64,000 nt of DNA, from contig CAUJNA010003035.1 in the NCBI GenBank assembly GCA_963377175.1, forward strand, positions 582,955 through 646,954, given 5' to 3'. A model generated the notes under the pieces. The model was not told where the DNA came from and made no database searches. It saw nothing but the letters and a program-made list of their open reading frames with translations. Shown here one piece after another: positions 42,339-53,552 of this stretch; positions within the stretch are counted from its first letter, which is position 1, and the number at the start of each line of letters is the position of its first letter. Made by a program: the position numbers and the translations under genes. The DNA is from Effrenium voratum (taxonomy: Eukaryota; Sar; Dinophyceae; Suessiales; Symbiodiniaceae).

Positions 42339-42659
42339 AGAAACATGTCGCCGCCAAAATCTGGGAGGCGCCTGCACCCGCGCGTCGGCGCACTGCAGCT
42401 CCAAGCCCTCCTGATGCGGGCGGTTGAGCAGCTGAAACGGTTTCGGAGCACCCCCTTTTGGCTGGTGCTCAGGACATGTTCCATTTAAGAATCATGGCCA
42501 TGCTAATTTTATCTTGCTGGTGCTCAGGGAATGAAGGAATGACCCCTATAAACCATCCAACGGGTGGTTTCCTTTAAGGCAATCCCTGATTACCAGCAAG
42601 TTTTGAGTGGTATTCAACAAGAAACCAAGAGTAAACCAGCCTTTTTCCAGATTCCCTGC

Positions 42660-42795
42660 AAAACCAGGGCGAAGATCTAGTCCAGGTGAGAAATGCGAAT
42701 CGTCATGGGTTGGAATGCATCCTTCCTCCGGGATATCTCCAAACCTAGCAGGAATCTTGGCTGCCCTCAGATGCCCCGCTAAAAGCTTAACTCAC
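42660..42795 (-). CDS. Exon after a family D fragment
   Basis: A truncated D element (42761-42795) ends GAGGGCAG in minus orientation. The following frame reads KIPARFGDIPEEGCIPTHDD then SHFSPGLDLRPG. Looks like a genuine exon, but its 3' border is unclear. Confidence 0.45.
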
Positions 42796-43465
42796 CAAGG
42801 AATCTAGACTCAAACCAGCAACAGAAAGCACATTGAAGCAAGAGAAAGCCTGATGCACCATAGGCTGAGTCTAACAAATAGGTGGCCCAAAAGAATGGTA
42901 GGCTTCCTTTTGGTGGTCCTTTAAGATAAGCCCAAGAAGGGTAGGGGTCTCAAAGAAAGGACCTACAGGGGGTTCGTCCAGGGCAAAGCAAAGGGAGGCT
43001 CCTTCAGTAAAGCTGCCTGAGTAAAACGTAGGACCATTTCTGCAACCAGGGAAACTGTAAGAGACGCCGAAGCCAAAAAAAAACGGTTTGGTGCTTTGGC
43101 TAACTTTCTCAGAACTCCTTTTGAATTAGGTGTGAACTCCAAGTAGGTCTGTGTCGAAGGATATGTAAGCCCCAAATATGCTTCGGCGTCACTTTGGTGT
43201 CACTTGCAACCGACCTGACAAGGGTACCATGCATCGGACAGGGCATTATAACTTGGTCGTCTCTAGACGAAACATATGTTTCAGATTCTTTCCAGGGGGA
43301 GTCCCCTAAAATCAGGGAATGATTCAACTACTTGTGAATCGCACTTCAGGATTCCAAGAAATTACGCCTCAGACCAGATCCGGTTCAACAATTCCGCAAG
43401 CTCACAGACCGAAAGGAATGGAACTTGATGAACGGGACCTTCATAGGGCGAAATCCACTTTCGTA

Positions 43466-43935
43466 TCACAGAAACTCTTCTCCACTAGCATGAACTTCCT
43501 GAAAAGAGCAGATCTCCCCAGACCGCCCCCCCCCCCCCCCAGCCGCAACGCACCGCGACGTCGCACCAATTCCCCAGAGCCCAGCGCCTGCGTGGGCTTC
43601 AGGGCCAGCACGAAGTCCAGCGGGAGGCCTCCGTGCACGACGCGACGGGCAAAACGGGCGGCCGTCGGGCCAGAAGACTTGCCACGTGTAATGGTCCGCC
43701 AACAAATGGCGGTTGCTCAAAATAGGGTACCCAAAATGGAACCCTGGCAAACAGAACCAAGGACTAAAACCTGCGGTCGCCGTGGTTTAATTTTGACCCG
43801 TACCCAAATCACCTCTTTGGCCCTTTTAATGGTCCGCCATTCAAAAAAATAAACCATTACGACTCTTTGACCCTGGTTGAACATGAAGGTGAGATCTCGC
43901 AGGGCTGGCACGATAGGGTTCGCCCCTTGGACCAT
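43466..43935 (-). CDS. Two exons joined across a family G element
   Basis: Upstream: VQGANPIVPALRDLTFMFNQ then FEWRTIKRAKEV. Taking out the G element (about 43734-43802) with one ATTT copy joins ILSNRHLLADHYTWQVFWPD, then GRPFCPSRRARRPPAGLRAG, all in one frame. A GT-AG alternative (TTTGG|GTACGG ... TTTTGAG|C) also stays open for about 33 codons in another frame. A poly-C tract at 43526-43540 closes the exon. Unrecognised protein. Confidence 0.55.
43722..43807. mobile_element. Family G element, copy 3
   Basis: GGGTACCCAAAATGGAACCC, GGACTAAAACCTGCGGTCGC and TTTTGACCCGTACCC. Ends are inverted; short TATTT/GATTT-like flanks. Confidence 0.65.
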
Positions 43936-45043
43936 TCAAATATGAACTTAATTGGGGGCCAGGTCCATGATCCCACCACAGGTCTCGTTACATGTCTAAA
44001 CCCATTTACTTTGCGCTAGTCTTTCCCGAAAGCAAAAGGTTGAAAACCAAAGAGAACCTTGGCCCAGATCTGGTACTCAGAAAATCATATATGCGACTCA
44101 GTTCCATACTTCGTCTATCCCGAAAAAACGGTCTTAGAGGGTGCCCCCCCAACCCCCGGCCCCGTCCGGCCTATGGGCTCCTTTGGCAGCCTCTCGATGT
44201 CCTTCGCATCCATTTTCTTTTTGGTCCCCTGGAAAACCTACGCAAAAGCAATGGGTCCACTGATAAACTCCCTTTGAAACGAGGAACAAATCACGTGAAA
44301 CGTATTTTTTTGTATTTTGACCTTCGTCAAGTCAAGCACGATGTGAAAAAAAAAAGAGATTCTGTTCGAGCGATGTTCCAAGACATGTGTCTCAACTTCA
44401 TTTTTTCCGACCCCCGAAGATCGGGCGCCCAGTTTCCCCACCTTTTCCGGTGGGGGGGGGGAGGTGAAAGTTGGAACTCTGCTTCCAAACCCAAGCCAAC
44501 AAGCAAAGGACCCCAAAGCCAAGCCAAGCAAAGGACCCGGACCTTTGCTACTGATGAGATTTTTTGGGAGCAAGGCGATCCCCACTGTTAAAAAGAAGCC
44601 CTCCCCCTTTTATGTTGCACCTTGTTTCCTTTAGACCCCTGCCCCAAAAAGGCTGGCTCGAATCCGAGGATTCCACAAAACCGCGCAATATTAGTTACCA
44701 TCACAAAGTGGCCAGGGGCTTGGGTACATCAACCGACGAGGCAGTTCAGTTCGATTTGTAGCTTTTAGGACCCGAACATGGGCGTGAGAAAAAACCACTG
44801 GAAAAGTCGGTGTTTTCCTATGGTCCCTCTTTGGGGTCGCTGGCAATGGGAGTTTTGAAGTGCTCCAACTGATGTTGTGGAGCTTCTTCTCTCAGGTCCC
44901 AATTTCTAAAGAAAGGATCGGTCACGAAACCCTCTCTTTCGCATTCGGCCGGCGCAATTTTCTTTCAGGGCTAATTCCGGGCCCCCTTTTTTTGCGGACG
45001 AGTCTTTGGAACGGGCCGGGGCAGACCGAGTCCCCAAAACCAC

Positions 45044-45181
45044 CTGCGCTCGCGCGAAGCGCCCGGCTGCGAAGCGTTCGAAAACCCCCGGGCGCCCGTC
45101 CACGGAGACCAGCGACGCTTGGTCGATGCCAAAGAGCGGCTCTTCCAAGTCCACCAGCCTGGAGATCGGACCCCACAAAAG
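45044..45181 (-). CDS. Exon with clean GT-AG borders, unknown protein
   Basis: Exactly 138 nt (46 codons) between AAAAGATCTCAG and GCGCAG|GTGGTT. It reads LLWGPISRLVDLEEPLFGID, then QASLVSVDGRPGVFERFAAG and RFARAQ. Strong codon-like composition, a mix of hydrophobic and charged residues, and both borders canonical. Not assigned to a family. Confidence 0.7.
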
Positions 45182-46499
45182 CTGAGATCTTTTTGGCCTG
45201 GTGAGTGGAAAACAAAGGGGACCCCCAAAAAGCAAAGAAATCTGTTATTTTTTGTGTTATTATTATTATTATTTTGTTTTATGTGTTTTGGTGTTTTTTG
45301 TTTTTTTTGCTTGTATATATATATATATATAATTGTTTTGTTTTTTTAGGGAACTAATTCTGGGGAAGCAGCCTCGACCGACGCGACGAGAGATTCGACG
45401 CGACGCCGGAGGCGTGGGGCTTCGCTTCAACCGAATTTGTTTCTGGCATGGATCCAGAGAACGATTTGGAGGTGGCGAATCCGTGGATTCACCCCTGCAG
45501 AATATTGAAAGAGCACCAAAAGATTACTGAAAAGGACCAACAGGGAGAAAAAACGGTGAAATCCACAAAAAGCGCGTCCAAACTGTTTTCTAGTGGATGG
45601 ACGAAATCCGCTTCACTTTGAAACCATGAACATGTTGGTATTTACAGGGATCATCATTCCAGGGTTTCTTAGGTGCATGATTTCTTCCATCTACAGCATG
45701 GTTGAAACGCTGCTATTGGGGGGGTGAATAGTCGTAGGGATGGGGGCTTAAATGGGGCAGAACCTCAGGGTTCCGTTTCTGAAACCCAACCTGAAGTCAA
45801 AGCAAGGCCCTTGGGGAAGCCATCTTCGATGCCCGAATTGGATGGCAAAGAATCACGGGGCCATGCGGTTTGGCGCCCTTTGAATTGCCCGAGAGGGCCC
45901 TAAAGGGAAGGTCTATCCGGCAAAACTGCGACCTAGGTCAACATGACCCTCCTGCAGTTTGGAGCGGGTTGCAGGATTTGCCTGGCTGGTGCATGTGTGC
46001 TTGTACATGGCGACCAACTTGTTTGCAGAAGCGCTTCTCAGCGCTCCAACTATGCTTTTGCATGTACATCATCCCTAAGCGCAAGATCACCCAACATTGG
46101 CCCGAAACGTGCTGAAAAGGGAATAAGATGGGCCTAATCTGAGCCCTGAACTACCTGTAAACTGGCTTTCAAATTAACAAACTTTGAGCTGGCTACGTGT
46201 CAAGATCGGGTGATCCCAAAAAAAATATGCAACCTGAAAAGGGTGCCCACAGCAGCCTCCCTCAAAAAGAAGGACACGAATAGAACACAGAGCCGGACGG
46301 GTCACTGAGGCCCCAACCCCATCTGCTGGTCCTCATCCCACTCTGTGATCATCCCAACATGACGCCTCTTCGCCTGCAGCACTCTTTGGTTGTGCCCTGC
46401 GTTGCTTGAATCTGGAAAACTACTAGTCTTGCTGGTGTTCTCCGCAAAAATGCGGGAAGGACTCCGGGAACGACCCCTTTTCAAACATCCAACTGGTGG

Positions 46500-46980
46500 T
46501 GTCCTTTCAGGGAACCCCGAACGGTTCATTCCCAAACCAGCAAGGTCATTCCCTACTAAGCCCAGCAAGTGGCAGGGCAATCAGTTTGAGCTTGAAGCTT
46601 CACTTCAAGCATCATTTGCACGGAAGGGTTCATTTCCTCGAGACCTTGACGGAAAATGGTCGTCTGGGGCCCTTAAACAGGTGCTTCATGCGGCGAGCTG
46701 GTACCCTTTTGGGGAGTTTCGGGCGGAAACCAAAGGGAGAACTCCCTTTGCCCAAAGGAAAGCGAAGCCGGTTTGGGGGGTGCCCCGATTTCGATCGCCC
46801 CACATGAAACCGAAGGCCGCAGGAATTGCCGCGTCCGGCCTTCACAAAGTCTTCGCTTGTGCAACAGGTCCCTATAGGAAGGAAACCAGAGGCCCTGCAA
46901 TCGAACGGTCGAACTTTCTTGGGGCTTGCGGCTCCTGCCTGTCCAAGACGACCAAAATCCCAAGCCGTTCATGCGGTTGA
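46500..46980 (+). CDS. Possible plus-strand exon(s)
   Basis: Long open plus frame (to 46977) with FARKGSFPRDLDGKWSSGAL and KQVLHAASWYPFGEF, then an F-like element interior (GGAAACCAAAGGGAGAAC). Minus frames are partly open. Strand uncertain. Confidence 0.3.
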
Positions 46981-47394
46981 GGCTATGGAGGGCTGGGCAC
47001 CTGTTCTGCTTCAACCAGGATTTGGACGTGTTGCAGCCCCGAGACATCAGCAGTTCGCTTGAAGTTCGAGGCTCGGCTGAAGGCTGAGCCCGTCGCACAG
47101 GTTTGGTGCACTAACATGGAACCAGAGGGTCTTAAACCAACGTTGGTCCCCGTTTCAGGGAGCCTTAGGGTCTGGTTTAAACAAATTGTAAGCCCAAGCC
47201 TTGGAGCTTGCTACCCAAGTAGCTATACCTGTGGACGTTGTGTACATATATATATATATATGGGTGTATATATTTCTATATATGTATATATGGGTCCATG
47301 TTTTTTGTGGGTACCCATTTCAGAGCTGACTTCAAGGGAAACCGAGGAACTGATTTGGGGGGGTCCACCTATCCTGACACATACCCATATACAC

Positions 47395-47495
47395 GTTCTT
47401 TCCAACAATCATGGAAGTGCACAAAAGGGTTTTGGAAGACTACCATCATCTTAGAACGTTCCCCTGTCCACTTCTATGATTGGAAAGAGGGCAGA
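47395..47495. mobile_element. Family L element, copy 3
   Basis: TTCTTTCCAACAATCATGGA ... GGTTTTGGAAGACTACCATC ... CTATGATTGGAAAGAGGG. Inverted ends. Confidence 0.6.
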
Positions 47496-47519
47496 GTCAT
47501 AGAGACAGCCCAGAGCAAA

Positions 47520-47545
47520 AGTGTGTGTGTGTGTGTGCATGTGTA
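47520..47545. repeat. (GT)n microsatellite
   Basis: About ten GT repeats with one CA break. Confidence 0.85.
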
Positions 47546-47600
47546 TGTCACTTATAAAACAAAGAGGGTTAGACCTGTCTAGACACCTGAATTAGATATT

Positions 47601-47746
47601 CAAGTGCTTCCAGTTACCGGAAGCGAAGATCAATTCACCGCCTGGCCCTGGTTGATTAATAGGGGGTGTCCCCTTTCAGTGGTCATCAAATTTGGAGGGA
47701 ACACCCTAGATTTTGTTCCCATTATAGCCAAGTGCTTCCAGTTGCC
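47601..47746. mobile_element. Insert of 110 bp between 18-bp direct repeats
   Basis: CAAGTGCTTCCAGTTACC (47601-47618) recurs at 47729-47746 with one mismatch. The 110 bp between contain GGGGTGTCCCC and GGGAACACCC. The repeats could be a long target duplication or a local tandem duplication. On the minus strand the insert lies near the 3' end of the 47.6-48.2 kb exon. Confidence 0.45.
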
Positions 47747-48441
47747 TCTAGACTTTGCCGGATGTGTTACCCTTGCCTCTGCCTGAAACACCAAACTCCA
47801 AACCTGAATATCCGTGATAAGTACTGGGCCAGGCAGAAAATATTTGCAAATCCAAGGCTGCTTGGGCATCTCCAATTTGCTGGTTGTTTTGTAGTAAAAT
47901 AGAAAGCGGGCCCCCTGCTCATTTGCAATCCGCCCCCAAAAACCAGCCAAGTAGGTCGCCAAACTGAGCCAGAAAGGAGCCTTCGGTGATGTCGCAAAGC
48001 CGGCAATATTTTTCCGAAACTCCCCTCCAGCCTCCTCAGCGGTCCGCGACACTCCGCAGATCATGGCGAGCAGGTCGCGCGAGATTTGTCTCGCGTCTGT
48101 GGTCACCTTCTCGACCCCCTTAAAGAAGTGAGCCGCAGCCGTTTCACCTAAGTGATTGGTCACGGTGACAAGAGTCAATATGGGCGTGGGGCAAAGATCG
48201 GGTAACCCCACAATGGCTGGAACCCTGGTAAATGGAAACCATGACTAAAACCTGTGGTTTTCTGGTGGTTTGAGTTTGACCCATACCCATATAGGTCGAT
48301 CATTGATGAAACAGATCCGGAACCACCTGCGAAAATGGCCAGTGACGGTGTTGGGTGCTGCTCCATGTTCTGGTTGCTGTTGAAATCCTTGCTTCCCATG
48401 TGATTCGCCCCTCTTGGACACATGAGCTTTATGCCACCCAA
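47630..48441 (-). CDS. Longest exon here, joined across a family G element
   Basis: Upstream exon (48441-48287) reads GGIKLMCPRGANHMGSKDF, SLAIFAGGSGSVSSMIDLYG. The G element follows. The next exon (to 47630, about 195 codons) reads LPDLCPTPILTLVTVTNHLG, EKVTTDARQISRDLLAMICG, EFRKNIAGFATSPKAPFWLS and LATYLAGFWGRIANEQGARF. The join is in frame with GT-AG (TATGG|GTATGG ... TTACCAG|GG) and also by plain deletion to LYDLCPTP. Helical and globular in character; I do not recognise the family. Confidence 0.65.
48225..48292. mobile_element. Family G element, copy 4 (short)
   Basis: CTGGTAAATGGAAACCATGA, CTAAAACCTGTGGTTTTC, TTTGACCCATACCCATAT. It fills a 62-nt intron. Confidence 0.6.
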
Positions 48442-48449
48442 AACAAGGT

Positions 48450-48820
48450 TTACAACATCACAATGCAGAAACGCAAAAGTACTTCTTGGGCGCTAAAACC
48501 AAGTACGCGAAAGTGGTCGAATGACGCCCAAAGAGTCCCGTTCTTTTGCGTTTTCTTTCGGCAAACGTTCCAAATCATCTCAAGCATGCACCCCCATCCA
48601 CGGATGGGCCTGGGAGCCAACACCTCAAGCGAGTCGCGCGGAGTGAAACCGATCACTTCCAGAGTGGATTGGCCGAAACCAGTCCATGGACAAATCCGCT
48701 TTGCACCAGTTGGGATTCACCATCCACGCTGTTTTGGCAACCAAACCAAAGTGACTAGAGGCCAGGAATTCGAGAAGTGAGAACTCGTCCAAGGGTCGAG
48801 GGGACAAGCCCGCTGATCCT
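48450..48820 (-). CDS. Exon islands, unknown protein
   Basis: Minus: EDMQGSAGLSPRPLDEFSLL then FLASSHFGLVAKTAWMV (48820-48690). After TCTGGAAG (about 48660) it continues in another frame as IGFTPRDSLEVLAPRPIRGW and GTLWASFDHFRVLGFSAQ to a TAA at 48450. Borders between the two are unresolved. Confidence 0.5.
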
Positions 48821-48888
48821 TGCATGTCCTCACTCATAGTCACTACTAGTCGCTCATGGTCACTCATAGTCACTCGCAGCCACCATAT

Positions 48889-48998
48889 GGGAGTGTCTTT
48901 TGTTGAGGGCACCCCTTTTGGCATGATTTCAAAGGGCACCAAAGGGAACGCCTGTGTGGAGGGGTACCCTATTTTGAGACACGTCCATATACAAGTCC
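48889..48998. mobile_element. Family F element, copy 4
   Basis: GGGAGTGTCTTTTGTTGAGG, TTCAAAGGGCACCAAAGGGA and CCTATTTTGAGACACGTCC. Lies between two minus-strand coding islands. Confidence 0.6.
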
Positions 48999-49029
48999 CC
49001 ATAGTCACTATTGGCTCCCTGGTCAGCAT

Positions 49030-49241
49030 CGCAGACCTAGGACAGGTTTTCCGCATTTTTCGGGTGCGAGACAAGCATCGAGTTGCTTCCGGCGGTTGAC
49101 TTCGCCGTGGCAACTGGGACCACGCATTGGTGGGTGGGATGGTCTGTTACTTAGGGCTGATGAAACAAGCAAGATCCCATTCAATTGGGATCCTGCTGCA
49201 GCTATGAAGCTAAACGAGGTCACAAAAGTGTCCCAAAGCAA
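49030..49241 (-). CDS. Exon island, unknown protein
   Basis: Minus: FIAAAGSQLNGILLVSSALS, NRPSHPPMRGPSCHGEVNRR then KQLDACLAPEKCGKPVL, ending CCTAG|GTCTGC. Another frame (TRCLSRTRKMRKTCPRSAML) is also open, so the frame is not certain. Confidence 0.45.
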
Positions 49242-49544
49242 GGAATCCCCTTTTCGACCAACCCAGCGGTCGGAATCATCCCAGACCGGACCATTGGTGT
49301 ACTTTCCTTCCGAGCATCAAGCAATGCAACGAGCCATGCTGACGTGGCCTTGTCGACCCCTGCTTCAACCCCCAGCTATCTATCAATCCAGGGGTTCTTG
49401 TTTCGATGGGATTTGCCAATGAATAGCCAATGTGATTCATTCAGAGAAACAACTCCCCAAACAAGCATGAAGTCTAGCGGCGGTCTTGATGCACAGGACT
49501 TGAAACAGTCGAAGGCATTTAGCAAGCGGATGTTTCCGAAAAGA

Positions 49545-49647
49545 CTGGGGATCGGTACCTTGAGTGGATTGACTCAAAAGAGTCTTCCCAAACTTTGACT
49601 CTTTTGAGAGTGCCGAACTTTGTACCGTTTTTTGCTACCGATCCCAG
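49545..49647. mobile_element. Family O TIR element
   Basis: CTGGGGATCGGTACC on the left and GCTACCGATCCCAG on the right. Inside are the palindrome GACTCAAAAGAGTC and its partner GACTCTTTTGAG, so the element can fold into a nested hairpin. A single copy seen. Confidence 0.6.
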
Positions 49648-50336
49648 TTTCGAGAAACACCCAATGAGCCGCGCCCAAGACCGATTGAGACCTGGTCCTG
49701 CCAAGCTAGTTACAAAGGTTGCCGTATATCCGGGTACAAGAATCCCATAAAGTGGGAAAACTTCGGTGGATGCCCTAAAATCCCCTCAAAAAGGTGGTAA
49801 AACCTTGGTGGATGTCCTAAATGTTGCAAGGACGGGAGCAAGGAAACCCTTTAACTTGACCATATGTCGCTGCCATGGTCTTGTGGCTGAGTATCTGTAG
49901 GAACCGGTTTTGGGCGCTGCTCTGCGGCGTGCGGTGAAACTGTCTGCTCGCCATGAGACGGGGAAATGGTCTGGGTGAGAAACAGGTCTGGACAAAAGAA
50001 AAAATGATCCATTCCCGGTTGGTTTCTTTTGGGAGGTCTCAAAAGGTACATAGGCTACTTGGCAATCAGTAACACTGTCTGACAAACCCAAGTGGGCAAC
50101 TACTTCATCATATTAAAGACTCCACATTCACAGCTTCCCTACCCGACCTTCCACACTGCATGTCGCTGGCCATTCGCCTACGGGGCTAACCATGCCCTCG
50201 GCCAGGAGCGTTCTGATTCCGCCCCCATAAAGACTGGAACGCGTTAAAAGGTCAAGGGCATGTTCAGGCGTGGGTTCTCGAGGTCTGAAGATGATCTACC
50301 TCTATAAACGATATATACAGCCTTGCAAGTGTCTAC

Positions 50337-50454
50337 TCCTCCATCTGCTTGAGTCCCCTGGAAAAAATATGTTCAGCAGTGATAGATTCCCTTTAAAATC
50401 AACAGGAGAAAAAAAAAAGAACAAAGAAAAAGAAAAAGAAAAAACAAATGGAAG
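50337..50454. mobile_element. Family A element, copy 5
   Basis: CCTCCATCTGCTTGAG ... CAAATGGAAG with core TTCAGCAGTGATAGATTCCC, and flanks TACT/TATT (3 of 4 match). The 3' part has expanded to an (AAAGAA)n-like tract. Confidence 0.7.
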
Positions 50455-50490
50455 TATTGGTACAAACATCCACACCTTTCAAACCAAGAC

Positions 50491-50609
50491 CTGAACAAGC
50501 CCGCCGGAAAAGGTGCCCGCACATCTTTCTTCGCCCTGGCCAAGCGAATCGATGCCAATGCCAAACCCCAGGCGAACCGAGCCCACCGAGTCACCGAGGT
50601 TGCGCCGAA
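50491..50609 (-). CDS. Exon next to a family A element
   Basis: 119 nt between TCATTTGCAG and TTGTTCAG|GTCTTG. Reads RRNLGDSVGSVRLGFGIGID then SLGQGEERCAGTFSGGLVQ. Gly-rich, both borders canonical. Unrecognised. Confidence 0.6.
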
Positions 50610-51194
50610 CTGCAAATGACATCTTCACGTTCTGGCTCATCGTTCTATGTTTGATGAATCTAAACGTAAACGGTGGAGGCCCCGCAACAAGAGACTCACG
50701 GCATATGTTTGGCCAAACGGATGCCCCAAAAAGGAACAGATGTCAAAGCGGAGACAAAGAAACCTCTGAACAAACCCTTGGACAAATAGCTCGGCTTCGC
50801 GAACAGCCGGGTTCCCGCTGTGGCGAACGTCGCCTCGACTCCTTGGGCCTCTGGGGGGGGGTCGTGCCAAGACCTATTCGCCGGGCAGTCTCGGGGTTTG
50901 GGGAGATCATCGAAAAACACATCGAGGTGCTTTGGCCCCTTCACCTCCTCTCAATGACCCAAGCCAACACTAAGACTACCCATAAATATGCAATATATAT
51001 ATATAATGTTTTCCGCTCACATGAAATTCACATGCCTGGGTGAATGATAAAAATCCTTCACCTAAAAACACAACACATCCCTCCTTGCACCTAGAACTCC
51101 AGTTTGTCATGAACATTCTTCCTTTTTGGTCTGACTTGTTTTGAGAACCAGACCTCCAGGCATGAAAATCCGTCCTTTTGGTCAGAAAATCGCA

Positions 51195-51345
51195 AGGGAA
51201 GCCCTCCAAACCAGGAAGAACCAGTGCACCACGTGTCCGGGTGCCTTCCGGCGCGGGCCTCGATTCACTCCACGCCCTGGCGAGCGGCGAGCGCAAGAAG
51301 GGAGAAGCGGAGGCCAGGGAGCGCGCCAGATGGCTTGGTTCCAGA
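51195..51345 (+). CDS. Possible plus-strand exon
   Basis: The plus frame gives SGAGLDSLHALASGERKKGE then AEARERARWLGSRRGQE, a charged helix-like segment, clearly more protein-like than the minus frames. A donor GGCTTG|GTTCCAG is possible. It is one of few plus-strand calls. Confidence 0.4.
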
Positions 51346-52628
51346 CGGGGCCAAGAGGTTTGGGTTGGAAGTCCAAAAGTTTGAGGCATCTGCCAAATTT
51401 AAATGGCCCGGACCAAAAAAGCCGAAAGTCGAGGAACTCGGGGAGCGAGGTGTTCAGGGTGGTGGGTCTGTGATTGAAACCTTTTGGATGGAAGTCTGCG
51501 GTCCCCATCTGAGAAATCCTCGAGCAAAACGCCAGAAAGGCGTCCGTCACTTTTTCGGGCGGGCGAAACGGCAGCTCGTTTGGGGGTGCAGGGTCCTTGA
51601 TGTCGAAACAAAACAGCTCACAAGGATTCTCCAGTTGCAAAACAATACGAGTCGGGCTTTTTGCAGGTCTCATTAAGAATCAAAGGACAATTTGTAATAT
51701 TCTAGCTACTGAACTATTGCATGTCCTCGCCAGCTTGGCTACCAAACACGACTTCTGGCAACCACAGTTCCTAAGCATAAAATATGAAACCCAAGATTCA
51801 TCGGCCCCGAAAAGGCAAAATTCCACTTGGGAAGGAAGCCGGATCATTTCGCGAGTACCCCGTTGAACTCCAGCAGGTTGGGTCGTTGATCCCCTGCAAA
51901 GAATTCCTGCGACGTGCGGGTGGTTTTTGGAGGGCAGGGAAGCCAGCAGTCCACCACCCACTTTGGGGGTTCCGATAAGACACACCACATACAAATCACA
52001 GGCTTTGATGTCGGGGTTCCCGACGGAGGCACACCCGTAGCAAACCCAACGGTCGCCATGTGGCCACAAGGATGTGTGCGTTCAGGCACCAAAAGAAACT
52101 GCGATGCTGCTGCTTCCCAGCGGAAAGTCACCAAAAAGGCAACAAGTTAGGAAGGTCAGCTAAGGATCACAACAGGGCCGTTCCAGGCTATGGTTTAGGA
52201 CTCAAGCTTGGAAGAGAACCAGAGAGAAAACGAAAAGCCGGCTGGATGCTTCCCCAATCTCAAGAAAGACCGCAACGGTTTGTGAAAGAGGCACTTTGGG
52301 CTCCGCGTGATGCTCTTTGGGCTCACACAACTTGTTCAACATCTCGTGGGAGGGCGTTTGAGACCAGCCCTTTGGAAGATGTCCGAACTTTTTGACTGGA
52401 CTCAAGGTGAGTTCTTAAACATGGAAAGGTTGACCATAGCTGTGAATCGTATCACAAGATCCCGGAGCACCCTCTCTCACGGGTGAACCAAAGCAACCCG
52501 TCTCTCGGCCAAACAAAAAAAAACGCAAGGCGCCTCTTCCAGCAAGCCCACGCGCGCCGAGCCTCGGAATTCGCGAATGCGAAGTGGTCTGCGTGCGAGT
52601 TCAGTAAGTCGCCTTAGCAACAATCCAG

Positions 52629-53290
52629 TTGAGTCATAAGCAAAATCCGGTGTCAAGATGGTCTACCCAGAACCCAATGCGGCAGCACTCATTTATGGCC
52701 GGGATCGCCCTTTACTACCCTCCAATTACCTGGGCTTTGATTGCGATCTCTTCCACCCAAAAGGACACCTCCAGTTGCCAGAATCGCACAGCGTGCTCCA
52801 GATTGACCCTTGGCCATGGGCAGGATTCTGCTGCCGGTCTGACCCAGCTTTAGGGTTTCATCCATCCCAACTGGTGCAGGAGTTTGTCCATTGAAGGACA
52901 TGGGCTCTACTTCAACCAACATGGGCTGGTGCGCCTTCGACCCCTTTGGGAATTTGAAGAACTCGCCGATTTGGGGAAGAGAGCTCCTTCACTGTGCGTG
53001 CGCCAAGCCACGTTCCCGGCTGCCCACTGATCCTGATCAGAAAAGGAAGCCCTTTGTGGAGTCAACCATTGAGGGACCCACCGGGCCAAACCAAAAACTG
53101 CCCCAACTGCGGGCGGAGTTTGTGGCTGGACTTGTCGATTTGGCCTTGGAGCTCGCCGTTTGGTTCCCGATCTTCATCCCTTACCCACAAAAGCATTCCA
53201 TTCCCACCAGCGACCCTCACCTTTGGTCCAGGATCTCCAAGGTGAATGAATTGGGGAAGGAGCTTTGGATACCTCTTTACCCCTCTGCTT
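52629..53290. other. Strong coding signal, strand unresolved
   Basis: Plus: PNAAALIYGRDRPLLPSNYL, HLQLPESHSVLQIDPWPWAG and GPNQKLPQLRAEFVAGLVDL. Minus over the same bases: DETLKLGQTGSRILPMAKGQ, CAILATGGVLLGG, and FIHLGDPGPKVRVAGGNGML with LLWVRDEDREPNGELQGQ. Both look natural. I could not find borders that decide. Confidence 0.45.
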
Positions 53291-53296
53291 GTTCAA

Positions 53297-53552
53297 GGAT
53301 AGCCCCCCAGCCTCCCCCCTCCCCCCCAACCAAAATGAAAAAACAAACTATTCAAGGTTTAGCCAGGTTTGGATTTTTACCCAACCAGGTTGTATTGACT
53401 TGCTTCCTGAGTGGGTTGACCACTTCATGTCCAAACACTTGGATTGACACTAAGAATGATCTTCCCAAAAAGTATCAAAGAACTGCCTCGCCCACCCCAA
53501 GCCCCCCCCCCACCCAAACAAAAAAAAAACTTCATTCAAGGTTTAGCTAGGA
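53297..53552. repeat. Direct pair of C-rich element copies
   Basis: CCCCCCTCCCCCCCAACCAA + AACAAACTATTCAAGGTTTAG (53305-53371) recurs as CCCCCCCCCCACCCAAACAA + CATTCAAGGTTTAGCTAGG (53500-53552). Each ends in TTTAGC(C/T)AGG, a usable plus-strand 3' splice site, so these may be a poly-C introner type read on the plus strand. Confidence 0.55.
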
